Below are positions 46,940 to 57,594 of a DNA stretch of 64,000 bases, one piece after another (positions within the stretch are counted from its first letter, which is position 1; each line of letters begins with the position of its first letter). Location of the stretch: contig JBBCIG010000016.1 of NCBI GenBank assembly GCA_037200685.1, forward strand, positions 682,001-746,000. The letters run 5' to 3'. The stretch is from JAJKIP01 sp037200685. Lineage in GTDB: Bacteria > Bacteroidota > Bacteroidia > Chitinophagales > Chitinophagaceae. Below the pieces are notes generated by a model. It saw only the letters and a list, made by a program, of their open reading frames with translations. It searched no databases and was not told where the DNA came from. Made by a program: the position numbers and the translations under genes.

Positions 46940-47581
46940 ATGCAGCTACACTTTCAGCATTTACTGCCCACCTATTTTGAAGAAAAGGCCAAAGACAGAT
47001 CGGATATCTGGGGAAAAGACCTTGTTTTTTCAAAAGGCGAGATGGTGAAGATCGTCGCTCCATCCGGCAGCGGCAAGACATCGCTCATACATTTTATATA
47101 TGGTATGCGAAAAGAATATACTGGCAATGTATTGTATGATGATAAGAAGACAAACCAGTTCGGTGCTGAAGATTTTGCCCGCTACCGCAAAGACCATTTC
47201 AGTGTTGTATTCCAGGATTTACGTTTATTCCAGGAGCAAACTGTTTTTGAAAACCTGGAGATAAAACGACAGCTCAATCCTTTTCATCCCGAAGAAAAAA
47301 TAAAAGAAATGGCCGAAAGGCTGGGCATCGGCAGCAAACTGCAAACCAAAGCAAGAATATGTTCGTATGGTGAACAACAACGCACCGCCATCATCCGCTC
47401 CTTACTACAACCTTTTGATTTTTTATTACTGGATGAGCCCTTTAGTCATTTAGATTCAGGGAATGCGCAAAAAGCGATGGCGCTAATGCTGGAAGAAGCG
47501 GAAAAAAGAAATGCATCTATCATTTTCGCGGACCTGGAACGCATTGATTATTTTCCTTACACACGGTTATTTAATTTATAA
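46940..47581 (+). CDS. ABC transporter ATP-binding protein with atypical signature
   Basis: 213 residues from ATG 46940. Walker A APSGSGKTS, Q-loop (VVFQDLRLFQEQ), signature CSYGEQQRTAIIRSLL (SYGEQ in place of LSGGQ), Walker B FLLLDEPFSHLD and a switch region in which ADLERI stands where a His is expected. It pairs with the FtsX-like permease, whose ATG overlaps its TAA by one base. Substrate unknown; a MacAB- or LolCDE-like role is plausible. The loss of the usual signature and the switch His suggests weak or regulatory ATPase activity. Confidence 0.85.
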   Translation: MQLHFQHLLPTYFEEKAKDRSDIWGKDLVFSKGEMVKIVAPSGSGKTSLIHFIYGMRKEYTGNVLYDDKKTNQFGAEDFARYRKDHFSVVFQDLRLFQEQTVFENLEIKRQLNPFHPEEKIKEMAERLGIGSKLQTKARICSYGEQQRTAIIRSLLQPFDFLLLDEPFSHLDSGNAQKAMALMLEEAEKRNASIIFADLERIDYFPYTRLFNL

Positions 47582-48768
47582 TGTCGCCTTCTTATAAAAC
47601 GATAAAAAAACTTTTATTAACCGGCGCCAATACCGCCTCCCGCTGGTTTTCTTATATCGGGCTCGCCATCGGCATGTTATTATTGTTATGCTCTTTGCAG
47701 ATGTTCGTCAACATCCAGCAAATGGTGAAAAAAACAAATGTTCGAAAAAATGGTTTTGATTTTATTTCCGTGTCACGGTTGATCACGAATCAAAACATGG
47801 GCAAGGATAATCGTTTTACCAATGCGGATATCCGGGAATTGAAATCGCAACCTTTTATTGACGATGCTGCGCCACTGTTGCCCAACCAGTTTAAAGTGAT
47901 AGCGGATGCAGGAAATATGATCCCATTTTCTTCCGATATATTTCTTGAAGCATTGGATAATGACTTTATTGACACCATTCCGCCAACGTTTACATGGACA
48001 GAAGGACAGGAAGTAGTGCCAATTATCTTCTCCGCCGATCTGCTCGAGATATATAATGTGTTTGCACCAAGTTATGACTTACCGCAATTGTCACCGGCAA
48101 CGGCTTCCAATATCCGCATCAGTTTACGTTGTGAAGGCAAGCTGGGTGAAAAAGTTTTTCGTTCCAACATTGTGGCTTTCTCTGACAGGGTCAATTCTTT
48201 ATTAGTGCCGCAAAATTTTCTAACCTGGGCCAATAAAACGTTGGAAGGCGTTGATTCCGTAAAGTCATCAAGGGTTTTTATAAAAACAAAAGATGCGAAC
48301 AACACCGAGTTATTAAAATTCCTCGATGAAAAAAATTACAGGATAAACAAAGACAGGACATTGCCCGGCCGCACCAAACAAGTATTACGTGGTTTTGTTT
48401 CGGCGCTCGGTATTTTTGGATTGCTGGTGATTATGCTGGCGCTGATGTTATTTTCTTTTTACCTGCAGTTGGTCATTGCCCGCAGCAAAGACAATCTTCA
48501 ACTATTATTAACCATTGGTTATTCCCCGTCGTGGCTGAGTAAAAATTTAGCGAAACAATTTATACCCGTTTACATTTTTGTTGTACTGTCAGCGCTGGCG
48601 TTTACGCAACTGATGCAATGGGGCTTTCACCATTTCATCATGTACGACCGTCCGGAACTTTCTCCTTTCGTTCATTGGAGTGTGATAGTGGCTGTTGTAT
48701 TGCTGATTGTTTTGTCGATTGTTGCAAATTATAAAATGGTAAAGAAATTATTATACAGATTGGTATAA
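47581..48768 (+). CDS. ABC transporter permease, FtsX family
   Basis: 395 residues. One N-terminal membrane helix (about 22-45, GLAIGMLLLLCSLQMFV), a soluble periplasmic part, and three C-terminal helices (LLVIMLALMLFSFYLQLVI, FIPVYIFVVLSALAF, VIVAVVLLIVLSIVANYKMVKKL). It is divergent in sequence from MacB. It is translationally linked to the ATPase gene by a TAATG overlap. Confidence 0.85.
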   Translation: MSPSYKTIKKLLLTGANTASRWFSYIGLAIGMLLLLCSLQMFVNIQQMVKKTNVRKNGFDFISVSRLITNQNMGKDNRFTNADIRELKSQPFIDDAAPLLPNQFKVIADAGNMIPFSSDIFLEALDNDFIDTIPPTFTWTEGQEVVPIIFSADLLEIYNVFAPSYDLPQLSPATASNIRISLRCEGKLGEKVFRSNIVAFSDRVNSLLVPQNFLTWANKTLEGVDSVKSSRVFIKTKDANNTELLKFLDEKNYRINKDRTLPGRTKQVLRGFVSALGIFGLLVIMLALMLFSFYLQLVIARSKDNLQLLLTIGYSPSWLSKNLAKQFIPVYIFVVLSALAFTQLMQWGFHHFIMYDRPELSPFVHWSVIVAVVLLIVLSIVANYKMVKKLLYRLV

Positions 48769-48789
48769 AAACTGGTAAGTAATTTTTTA

Positions 48790-48969
48790 TTAGCCCAACT
48801 TCAGTACTGAGCGAAGTCGAAGTATTCATAGCATCGCCTGTTGCGTCGCACTCTTCATCGTTCTGTTCATTGCTCAGCATTTGCGTCGCTCCCGATAGCT
48901 ATCGGGATTACCCTGAGCGAAGCCGAAGGGTCGCACTGTTGATCATTCGGTAATTCTATTGAGCAATAT
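48790..48969 (+). repeat. intergenic repeat family 1, copy G (with perfect palindrome)
   Basis: About 180 bases after the permease stop. Modules: CCCAACTTCAGTACTGAGCG, TGAGCGAAGTCGAAG, core TTGCGTCGCACTCTTC, TTGCTCAGCATTTGCG, the perfect 16-base palindrome CCCGATAGCTATCGGG, a second TGAGCGAAGCCGAAGG and TCTATTGAGCAATA. Confidence 0.85.
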
Positions 48970-49195
48970 AGAGACTGTATAATAATTTTCTTTAAGTTAA
49001 GTAATAGAAATTTTAATGCAGATGGCTCGTTCCTCGCCCCGCAAGCGGGATAAACTATGACAAAGAAAGGAACTATTGTATGGAATATTCTTACTATTGA
49101 AATTACAAATCAGTAATTCTTTTCCTTGTCACCCCGAAGCACGAGGGGTCTACAACCGTATGTCCAATCCGATGATTTTAAAAAGAATCTTCGCA

Positions 49196-49322
49196 AATGC
49201 TGAATAGCTAACAGGAAATACCCCCGATATTCATCGGTGTGCTGCGATATTGTTGAGTAGAATTCATGCAGCACAAGAGTGCGACGCAACGAAGTTGATA
49301 GTAGCAATGCAGCCGGGAACCA
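49196..49322 (-). repeat. intergenic repeat family 1, copy H (with insertion)
   Basis: About 127 bases, opposite in orientation to copy G. It has AAATGCTGAATAGCTAACAGG and GCACAAGAGTGCGACGCAAC, but about 50 extra bases, including hairpin CCGATATTCATCGG, sit between the modules. The whole 48769-49386 gap has no gene; between the two copies, 48970-49195 also holds a GCACGAGGGGTC element. Confidence 0.8.
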
Positions 49323-49386
49323 AAATATGCTCTTTAAAATTAAAAGCTTCAGCGAATAATAGAAATGTATTTACCGACGCTGTTGA

Positions 49387-49951
49387 CTAAACAGACATGA
49401 TCTCTTTCTCCTTTGAAGAAAGATGCTTGTCCACCACGGCGATAAATTTATCAGTTACCTTGCTGCACTTCTGTTTCAGCATCTTTAGCGGCATCTTCGC
49501 TCAGGCCGTTCTTTTGCAATTTTTTAATGCCTTCAATTCCATCGCGCCGTATGTTACGTATCGCCACTTTAGATTGTTCGCCTTCGGCGAGGCATTTTTT
49601 TACGAGTTCTTTTCTTCTTTCTTCTGTCAGCGGCGGAAGGAAGATGCGGATAAATGTTCCATCATTTTGAGGCGTGATGCCGATATTGGCGGCGATGATA
49701 GACCTTTCGATAGGCTGCAGCATGTTTTTTTCCCACGGTTGTATACTCAGTGTACGGGCATCCATCACACTGATATTCGCTATCTGGTTGATGGGCATGG
49801 GCGATCCATAATAATCCACGACGATGCCATCGAGCATTTGGGGATTGGCTTTTCCCGCCCGTATTTTTATCAATTCCGTTTCCAGGTGGCTGATCGCTTT
49901 GTTCATGTGCTCTTCCGTGTCGGCTATAATGGATGCAATATCTTCTGCCAT
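49387..49951 (-). CDS. frr: ribosome recycling factor, one frameshift near the C-terminus
   Basis: About 187 residues from ATG 49951 (MAEDIASIIADTEEHMNKAI). It splits the post-termination ribosome together with EF-G. Domain I/II motifs KIRAGKANPQML, GSPMPINQIANISV, QPWEKNML and RRKELVKKC are all present. The frame breaks near 49459 (after AETEVQ); past it the tail reads VTDKFIAVVDKHLSSKEKE to a TAG at 49387. A -7 box (TAGCTTTG) lies upstream. Confidence 0.92.
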
Positions 49952-49986
49952 AAATTCTTTTTTGACCGTTTGCAATTTAGGAACGG

Positions 49987-49994
49987 CAAAGCTA
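49987..49994 (-). promoter_or_regulatory. -7 box of frr
   Basis: Minus strand TAGCTTTG (fits TAnnTTTG), 35 bases before the frr ATG. No -33 TTG at the usual spacing. Confidence 0.4.
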
Positions 49995-50048
49995 ATGAAA
50001 GGAATTTTATATGAAGTGACGTGATGAAAAGTTTATCTTTTCAACTGC

Positions 50049-51184
50049 TTATTTCTGATCCGCAGCCGCATGCTCCGGCGAAAGTGCGACAACCTTGGAA
50101 GCTGTTTTTAATTCGGTAGTACCGTCAATACGTTTGGCGATAACCATGGTGCGGCGGGGTTTGCCATAATATAAAAACCCGAAACCGGTAAAGGATATAG
50201 CAGTTATTAATAAAAGTAAATAAGATGAACCCATCGACCTGCCAACATAGGCTAATGCGATAAAGCCGATATTGATAGCGACACATATTAGTGTAACAGC
50301 AGCGTGGCTAAGCCCCCGATTAAGTAATAAATGATGTATGTGGTTTCTATCGGGTGTAAATGGTGAACGTCCGCTAAAAATACGGATGGCAAATACACGG
50401 AGTGTATCCAGCAAAGGAACAATAAGAATAGACAGGCCTATCGCTACAGCAGAACTAAGCGGAACAATCGCAGACGGGCTGGTAGCAACATTAATGAATT
50501 TAATCACCAGGATCGCATTCACCAATCCTATCATCAGCGAACCCGAATCCCCCATGAAAATTTTCGCGGGGTGATGATTAAATATCAGGAATGCAATAAG
50601 GCTGCCAGCAAGGGCGAACGCCAGTAATGAATAAGCCTGGTGACCATTTATAAAGAAATATGTCCCAAATACCAGCATGGTTAATATACCGAGACTGGCG
50701 GCAAGTCCATCTATGCCATCTATCAGGTTAAAAGAATTGATAACAACGATAATAGTAAGGTAAGAAAGCGCTAATGCAAAGGCTTCCGGCAATTCTTCAA
50801 AGCCTAATAATCCATGCATGCTATCTAAACGAATGCCCCCGAGGTGAATAAGTATAGAAGCTGCCACTACCTGGCCGATGAATTTTTTACTGGCTGATAA
50901 TACGACCAGGTCGTCTTTTAATCCAAAAAGAAGATAACTAACGCTGCCGCGAAGAAATATTGAAATTCGGGGTTCAGTTGCCCCTGTATAGAAAGTAAAG
51001 ATGCCAATAAAAAACCCCCGAAAATACCTACGCCACCCAGGGAAGCTACTGCATGGGCATGCACTTTTCTTTCATCTGGAACATCATATAATTTCTTTTG
51101 CTCTGCAATCTGTAAAACAACAGGTATGGCAAGAAAGGAAATAATGAACGATACTGAAGCGGTTAATAGAATATCAAGCATCAA
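50049..51184 (-). CDS. WecA/TagO-type undecaprenyl-phosphate sugar-1-phosphate transferase, one frameshift
   Basis: About 378 residues in a glycosyltransferase-family-4 plan. It moves a sugar-1-phosphate, usually GlcNAc, to undecaprenyl phosphate in the inner membrane, starting O-antigen or capsule synthesis. Motifs in order: SLGGVGIFGGFL, FFGLKDDLVVLSASKKF (restored over a loss in a T-run near 50917), INSFNLIDGIDGLAA, FMGDSGSLMIG and DRNHIHHLLLNRG. About ten membrane helices. It has its own promoter and ends with a soluble tail. Confidence 0.9.
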
Positions 51185-51200
51185 GCAGGGTTTAGCGGTA

Positions 51201-51233
51201 CAAAAATAGGTCTTACTATTGTTGCGCCTTCAA
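51201..51233 (-). promoter_or_regulatory. Bacteroidota-type promoter of the WecA/TagO-like gene
   Basis: Minus strand TTG (51231-51233), 22 bases, TATTTTTG (51201-51208), then 16 bases to the ATG. Fits the consensus. Confidence 0.6.
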
Positions 51234-51417
51234 CGGTATAGGTTTAATTCCGAAAATTTTACGCCACCATTTTCACAGACCAACTTTAATCTATGAAGAT
51301 TAATGCGCCGGATGAAATTTTTTGAAAAAAAGACTGCACATTTGCAGAACTTCCTGTTTTCAACCGGGAGGCAAGATACAGAAATTTTAAAAAAATCATA
51401 GTTATTTATGGCTGAGT

Positions 51418-52239
51418 TAAAAGCTATTGCGTCACAATACGAAGAGATATCCTAAGAATGGTGCATGGCTGTAAAAGTGGCCACCCTGGCGGATCGCTGG
51501 GCTGTGCTGACTTTTTTACAGCTCTTTATTTTAAAACCATGAAACACAACCCATCCTTCTCGATGGATGCGAAAAATGAAGATGTATTCTTCCTTTCGAA
51601 TGGACATATTTCGCCTGTTTTCTACTCGACATTGGCCCGTTCTGGATATTTCGACATAAAAGAACTAGCTAGTTTTCGAAAAATAAATTCGAGGCTACAG
51701 GGCCATCCGGCTACGCATGAGCATTTACCGGGCATACGGATAGCCAGCGGATCGCTGGGACAGGGCATGAGCGTGGCGATCGGCGCAGCGCTTACTAAGA
51801 AATTAAATGGCGAAAGCAATATTGTTTTTTCCTTACATGGCGATGGCGAATTAGATGAAGGCCAGGTATGGGAAGCGGCGATATTCGCAGCGCATCACAA
51901 AGTGGATAACCTGATCTCTACTATTGACTGGAATGGCCAGCAAATAGACGGGCCGACCGATAAGGTGATGGGCCTTGGAAACATACAGGAAAAATTTACG
52001 CCTTTGGATGGACAACCCTTGAAATGAACGGCAATGATATGGATGATGTAATAGCCACACTGGACAAAGCAAAAGCATTAGTGGGCAAGGGTAAACCAAT
52101 AGCTATTATGATGCATACCATTATGAGTAAAGGAGTTGATTTTATGGAAAATGATCATAACTGGCATGGTGTAGCGCCGAATGATGAGCAACTGGCCAAG
52201 GCATTGGCACAATTACCAGAGACATTAGGGGATTATTAA
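51418..52239 (+). CDS. transketolase, N-terminal half, two frameshifts
   Basis: About 274 residues from ATG 51418 (MAELKAIASQ, then RRDILRMVHGCKSGHPGGSLGCADFF). The thiamine-diphosphate fold continues GHISPVFYSTLARSGYF, HLPGIRIASGSLGQGMSVAIG, GDGELDEGQVWEAA and IDWNGQQIDGPTD. Breaks near 51440 (A-run) and 52005 (G-run); past the second the reading is GWTTLEMNGNDMDDVIATLD. The C-terminal half, normally the next gene in split transketolases, is not in this window. Pentose-phosphate pathway enzyme. Confidence 0.85.
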
Positions 52240-52246
52240 AATAATA

Positions 52247-53468
52247 TTATTCGCTTTTGAGGGAAAACTCCTGCGCCGCGCTTTTTTAGAAGGCAGCCAT
52301 GAAGCGATTACCGCAATTACAAATACAGTAGCGCTTACCAGCAAAAAGTCCATGCCCGGAGCTTAACCGGGTAATAATCTATCAGGAAAGACCCACCTTG
52401 CAGGGGAATGAGATGAAAATTTATTTGCAATAAGGCAATGACTAATGCCAGCCCCATGCCGGCCGCCGTGCCTACCAGCGCAAGCAATATTCCCTCGCTT
52501 AAAAATATTTTTTGAATGAATTGTTTGTTGCCCCCTAAAGAATGTAATATCCCGATATCCTTTTGTTTTTCCAGCACCAGCATAGTTAATGCGCCGATCA
52601 TATTGAAAGCGGCCACAATTAAAATAAGACACAGAACACCATAGATCACCCATCGCTCTATATTCATTACTGAATACAGGTTTTGATTTTGCTGGTACCT
52701 GGTCTGTATGGAATACTCTTTCCCGAATATTTTTTTCAACTGCTCTTTTGCTTCGTCGGTTGCCGAAGGATCTTTTAAAGCGATTTCTAAACCACTGTAT
52801 TCATCCTTGCCCAGCTTCAAAGCCTTTTTTACAAAATCAATATTGGTGATACCGTATTTATTATCAAAATCCTGCTGGATGAGAAAAGCGGCGGATGTAC
52901 GGATAGAATCACTGCTGATATCACTCAGGGGGTCTATTTGGTCATTATTGCTTTTTCGTCCAAAATAAATTTGAAGAATAAAAATATTACGGTCTGCTTG
53001 TATGCCCAATGCACCTTCAATACCTCCTCCCAGGATCAGCTTAGGTTCATCTTCTGTACCTAAATCATATTGACCTTTTACAAGGTGGCCGGCAACATCA
53101 GTTACATAACGATAATTATCATCCACTCCCTTTACATAAACCACTGATTGATTGTCGCCATTTTGAACAAGGGCCTTTTCTTCTGCTACTAATGAAAAAT
53201 TTTTGACCCCTCCAATTCCTTTCATTTTATCTAATTGGTCCTGGTAATGATAACCGTTTTCCCCGGAAGCCGGAGAAATTTTGAGATCTGTATAAAAAGA
53301 AGAATAGAGGGATTTAACCAGGTCTTCTAATCCATTAAAAACACTGAGCAGGAGTATTAACGCCGTAGTGCCGATAACGATAGCGATAATACTTACCCAT
53401 GAAATTACATTGATAGCATTTATTGATTTTTTTGCTTTGAAGTATCGCCAGGCAAATAAAAAATACAT
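52247..53468 (-). CDS. LolC/LolE-like FtsX-family permease, two frameshifts near the end
   Basis: About 407 residues. One N-terminal helix (about 22-46), a periplasmic domain, then three helices with the LolC-like core MNIERWVIYGVLCLILIVAAFNMIGALTMLVLEKQKDIGILHSLGG (split over motif). The frame breaks near 52361 and again in an A-run near 52286; with both repaired the C-terminus reads MDFLLVSATVFVIAVIASWLPSKKSAAQEF to a TAA at 52247. Likely lipoprotein release from the inner membrane. It follows rbfA. Confidence 0.85.
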
Positions 53469-53532
53469 ATATACCCCTAACCCCTGTCGGGGAATTTTGA
53501 ATGAGTCAATATATAAATGATTATATACATTT

Positions 53533-53900
53533 TTATTTCCCTTCAGCCGATGGCGGGTTTATCTTTTTAAATATCTCTTCCATTTTAAACACATGATCGA
53601 GTGTATCATCCTGGAAAAATTTTAAAACAGGAATGCTGCGCAACTGGTGCCGCACTCTTGCCGCTAATTCTTTTTTTATTTCCGGAGCTCGGTCTTCAAT
53701 TTTTTTTAACGCCGCCGCTACATCCTTCACCTGGAAAAAGCTGAAGTAAAACCTTGCTTCGAGCAGGTCAGGCGTCACTTTTACACCTGAAATAGACACA
53801 AGCCCACCATCTATCATATTTAAGCCTAAGCGCTGAAAATCATGTTCAGCTCTTCATTCAATAATCCTGCGATCTGCTTTTGCCGTTTTCCTTCTTCCAT
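53533..53900 (-). CDS. rbfA: ribosome-binding factor A, one frameshift
   Basis: About 122 residues from ATG 53900 (MEEGKRQKQIAGLLNEELNM). Single KH-like domain that helps mature the 5' end of 16S rRNA. Later motifs: VSISGVKVTPDLLEARFYFSF and LAARVRHQLRSIPVLKFFQDDTLD. The frame breaks near 53840 in a T-run (IFQRLGLN after repair). Confidence 0.9.
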
Positions 53901-53993
53901 ATTTATGTTATAATTTTCATTCCGCCATTATTCACTTCGGCAGACGCTGCAAAATTAGTTACTTTGCCCCGTTTAAGCGATTTAAACGACCTA

Positions 53994-55799
53994 ATGAAGA
54001 AATATTCCCGAATCTTTGGTTACCTCAAAAAACATAAAGGCAAACTCGGCCTTTATTTTCTCTGTACCGTCTTAGCTACACTGTTTGGCGTCATCTCCAT
54101 TGGTATGCTTATTCCTTTTTTCGGGTTGATATTTGATACAGGACAAGCAACGGCTCCTTTTATAAAAACCAATGTACTTGGTTCCTTTCTTACCAATATT
54201 TTGCTGGATATAAAAACTACAAGGGGAAGCATCGGGGCCCTTACCGCCATATGTATTTTCATCATCATTGCTACTTTACTGAAAAATTTATTCATCTATC
54301 TTTCTAACCGTATTTCCGTACCTGTTCGAAGCGCTATTATTACAGAACTGCGTGGTGATTTATATGATAAAATTCTGCGCCTGCCCATTGGATATTTTAC
54401 AGAAAAAAAGAAAGGTGATATTATTTCAAGAATGACCAATGACATCGGGGAGATTGAAGGCTCTGTCGTCGGAATGCTTGATGGATTGATCAAAGACCCG
54501 CTTACCGTAATCGGTTATCTTATTTTCCTTGTTATTATTTCACCACAGCTTTCTCTATTCTTATTAATACTTCTGCCGGTTACGGGATTGATCATTGGAC
54601 GTATCAGCCGGAAATTAAAACGACAATCACAGGAAGCTGCGGAGAAATTAGGCGAAGGCCTTTCCATACTTGATGAAACATTAGGTGGCTTGCGGGTAAT
54701 AAAAGCATTTTTAGCGGAAAAAATGTTGCGGGGCCGTTTCCATGCTGTAAATACTGAACTTTTTCATGTGCGAAAAAAAATGGGTGCGAGAAGGGACCTT
54801 GCTTCACCACTTACCGAATTGCTGGGTGTTATTGTATTATGTACCATTTTATATTTCGGTGGCCGGCTCGTTATAGAAAATAATGGTTTGGAAGGTGAAG
54901 AACTTATGGCTTATATCGCTTCTTTCGCTTTGATCATTAATCCCGCTAAAAATATCTCTACGTCTTTTTTTAATATACAAAAAGGAGCCGCTGCTTTAAC
55001 AAGAGTAGAAGAAATATTGAACACGCCTGTTATTATAGATGAGAACCCGAATGGAAAACAACTTATTTCATTTAATGACAAAATCGAGTTCCGTGATGTC
55101 AGCTTCTCTTATGACGATGCCGTTATCCTTGATAAAATAAATCTCAACGTCCATAAAGGAAAAACGATTGCATTGGTGGGTTCGTCGGGAGCAGGTAAAT
55201 CAACATTAGCTGATCTTGTTCCCCGCTTTCATGATGTAACCACCGGGGAGTTATTAATTGATGGTATTAATATCAAAGAGTACTCATTGTATTCCCTCCG
55301 TAGTTTAATGAGTATCGTTACACAGGAACCTATTCTTTTTAATGACACAGTCGCCAATAACATACGGCTGGGAAAAGAGAATGCCACAGATGAAGAAGTG
55401 ATAGCAGCGGCGAAAGTGGCCAATGCGCATGATTTCATTATTCAAAAAGAAAATGGTTATGATAGCAATATTGGCGACCGTGGTAGTAAACTCAGCGGCG
55501 GCGAAAGACAACGGTTGACCATTGCAAGAGCTGTAGTAAAAAATCCGCCGATACTTATATTAGATGAAGCCACCTCCTCACTCGATACCGAAAGCGAACG
55601 CCTCGTACAGGATGCTATTAATAATATGATGCAGAACCGCACCAGTATTGTTATTGCGCATCGTTTGTCCACCATCCGCCACGCCGATGAAATTATTGTT
55701 TTGCAAAAAGGAAAGATCGTTGAACGGGGAACACATGATCAACTAATAGCACAAAGTGGTTTTTATAAGAAGTTGGTGGATATGCAGGAGGTGAGGTGA
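53994..55799 (+). CDS. MsbA-like ABC exporter (fused membrane and ATPase domains)
   Basis: 601 residues from ATG 53994 (MKKYSRIFGYLKKHKGK), the better start after a low-quality in-frame extension. Six membrane helices in the first 320 residues with the coupling helix region (YDKILRLPIGYFTEKKKGDIISRMTND), then ATPase: Walker A VGSSGAGKST, Q-loop VTQEPILFND, signature LSGGERQRL, Walker B ILILDEATSSLD and switch IAHRLST. Half-transporter acting as a homodimer, probably for lipids or lipopolysaccharide core. Divergent from rbfA. Confidence 0.92.
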   Translation: MKKYSRIFGYLKKHKGKLGLYFLCTVLATLFGVISIGMLIPFFGLIFDTGQATAPFIKTNVLGSFLTNILLDIKTTRGSIGALTAICIFIIIATLLKNLFIYLSNRISVPVRSAIITELRGDLYDKILRLPIGYFTEKKKGDIISRMTNDIGEIEGSVVGMLDGLIKDPLTVIGYLIFLVIISPQLSLFLLILLPVTGLIIGRISRKLKRQSQEAAEKLGEGLSILDETLGGLRVIKAFLAEKMLRGRFHAVNTELFHVRKKMGARRDLASPLTELLGVIVLCTILYFGGRLVIENNGLEGEELMAYIASFALIINPAKNISTSFFNIQKGAAALTRVEEILNTPVIIDENPNGKQLISFNDKIEFRDVSFSYDDAVILDKINLNVHKGKTIALVGSSGAGKSTLADLVPRFHDVTTGELLIDGINIKEYSLYSLRSLMSIVTQEPILFNDTVANNIRLGKENATDEEVIAAAKVANAHDFIIQKENGYDSNIGDRGSKLSGGERQRLTIARAVVKNPPILILDEATSSLDTESERLVQDAINNMMQNRTSIVIAHRLSTIRHADEIIVLQKGKIVERGTHDQLIAQSGFYKKLVDMQEVR

Positions 55800-55822
55800 T
55801 ATATAATGCGGAGACTAAGTCC

Positions 55823-56286
55823 TTATTTTGTCGAAGAGGGAACGGGTATTCCTTTCTTTTTTTCCTCAAAAGCAATATAATCAAGGATGGACTGAACTTC
55901 TTTATCGGTTAAGGACGAAAATATTGGCATTCGAGTGTTATATTCTTTTCTTATTCTTATTACATTAGGATTTTGAGGAGAAGCTTTCTCTGAATTTCTT
56001 ATATAAGCTATTAATTCTTTTTTATTCTTCCATTTTGCTTCTATTCCTGCTAATGCTGGGCCAGTTAAATCTTTAAAAATAAAATGACAGGAAGCACACA
56101 CCTTCTGATATAGTTTTCTTCCTTTTTCAACGGTAGTGTCAGATGGGCTGCATAATCTATAATTACCGGAGAATTATCTATTGTATCATTGCTGGCAGAT
56201 CGATATGTATTAAGTGCAAAAAATACAACGGAACCAATAAACACCAAAACGAAGAAAGCAATAACAATATGTTTTTGCTGATTCAC
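55823..56286 (-). CDS. membrane-anchored cytochrome c, one frameshift
   Basis: About 154 residues. One N-terminal membrane helix (HIVIAFFVLVFIGSVVFFAL), then a single-heme domain: CASCH heme site, later the axial Met in NTRMPIF and the closing helix LTDKEVQSILDYI. The frame breaks near 56146 in a C-run (DYAAPSDTTVEKGRKLY after repair). It probably carries electrons in the periplasm. Confidence 0.85.
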
Positions 56287-56298
56287 ATTTATAAATTA

Positions 56299-57442
56299 TT
56301 AGCCTTTCAACACCTCCCTGCTTATCACAACCTTCTGTATCTCACTCGTTCCCTCTCCTATCGTACACAATTTAGAATCACGGTAATATTTTTCTACAGG
56401 AAAATCTTTTGTATAACCATACCCGCCAAATATCTGCACAGCATCAGTAGACACTTTCACGGATACTTCACTCGCATAGTATTTCGCCATCGCCGCCACT
56501 TTTGTTACATCCTGTTTCCTGTTTTTCAAATCACAGGCTTCTAAGGTTAATAAATCCAGCCGCAGCGATCTCTGTAGCCATATCCGCCAGCTTAAAAGAT
56601 ATCGCCTGGAAATTAGAAATAGGCTGGTCAAACTGGTAACGTTCTTTTGAATATTGCAAAGCGGCTTCATAAGCTCCTTTCGCAATGCCCAGCGATAATG
56701 AAGCGATCGAAATTCTTCCTCCGTCCAATATTTTCAACGATTGCTTAAACCCATCTCCCACCTCTCCTAAACGGTTGCTATCGGGAATCCTGCAATTATC
56801 AAAAATCATCTCCGCCGTTTCACTGGCCCGCATACCGAGTTTATTTTCTTTTTTACCACCGCTGAAACCTTTTGTTCCTCTTTCCACTACAAAAGCTGTG
56901 GCGTTATTCTTTGTTCTTGGTTCACCTGTTCTGCAAATCACAACAGCCACATCACCACTCTTTCCATGGGTGATCCAACTTTTGGTTCCATTGATGATCC
57001 ATTCATTGCCGTCTTTCACCGCGGTTGTTTTCATATTACCTGCATCGCTGCCGGTATTGGGTTCTGTCAATCCCCACGCACCGATCCATTCAGCCGTCGC
57101 CAGTTTTGGTAAATATTTTTTCTTTTGTTCTTCATTGCCAAATGTCATCATATGGCCGGTGCAAAGTGAGTTATGTGCCGCTACACTTAACCCTATTGAG
57201 CCGCACACTTTCGCTATTTCTTCAATCACGGCTTTATATTCAAAGTATGTAAGGCCTGACCCGCCATATTCTTCAGGCACCAGTACACCCATAAAACCCA
57301 TCTTGCCCATTTCTTTAAAAACAGCAACAGGGAATTCCTGGCTTTCATCCCATTCCATTACGTGAGGCTTGATATGTTGCTGCGCAAAATCACGGGCCGT
57401 ATGTGCGACCTGCTGTGTAATTTCTGAAGTTTGAAAATCCAT
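56299..57442 (-). CDS. acyl-CoA dehydrogenase, one frameshift
   Basis: About 381 residues from ATG 57442 (MDFQTSEITQQVAHTARDF). FAD flavoenzyme that forms trans-2-enoyl-CoA. Signature blocks: WGLTEPNTGSDAGNMKTTA, DGGRISIASLSLGIAKGA, FQAISFKLADMATEIAA, and in the C-terminal part AVQIFGGYGYTKDFPVEKYYRD with the catalytic-region GTSEIQKVV. The frame breaks near 56553 (LDLLTLEAC after repair). Confidence 0.9.
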
Positions 57443-57594
57443 AGTGCTGGCTATAATTTTAAGGAAGCGCAATTTACAGGAATTTTTACTGCCCTAACGG
57501 TTGTTAACATTCATTTGCGCTTATCAGCTCCAACTAAAGTCTTCAATCTGTGCTAATTCGTATAATCTGTGGCCAAACCGGGCAGAATGTATTT

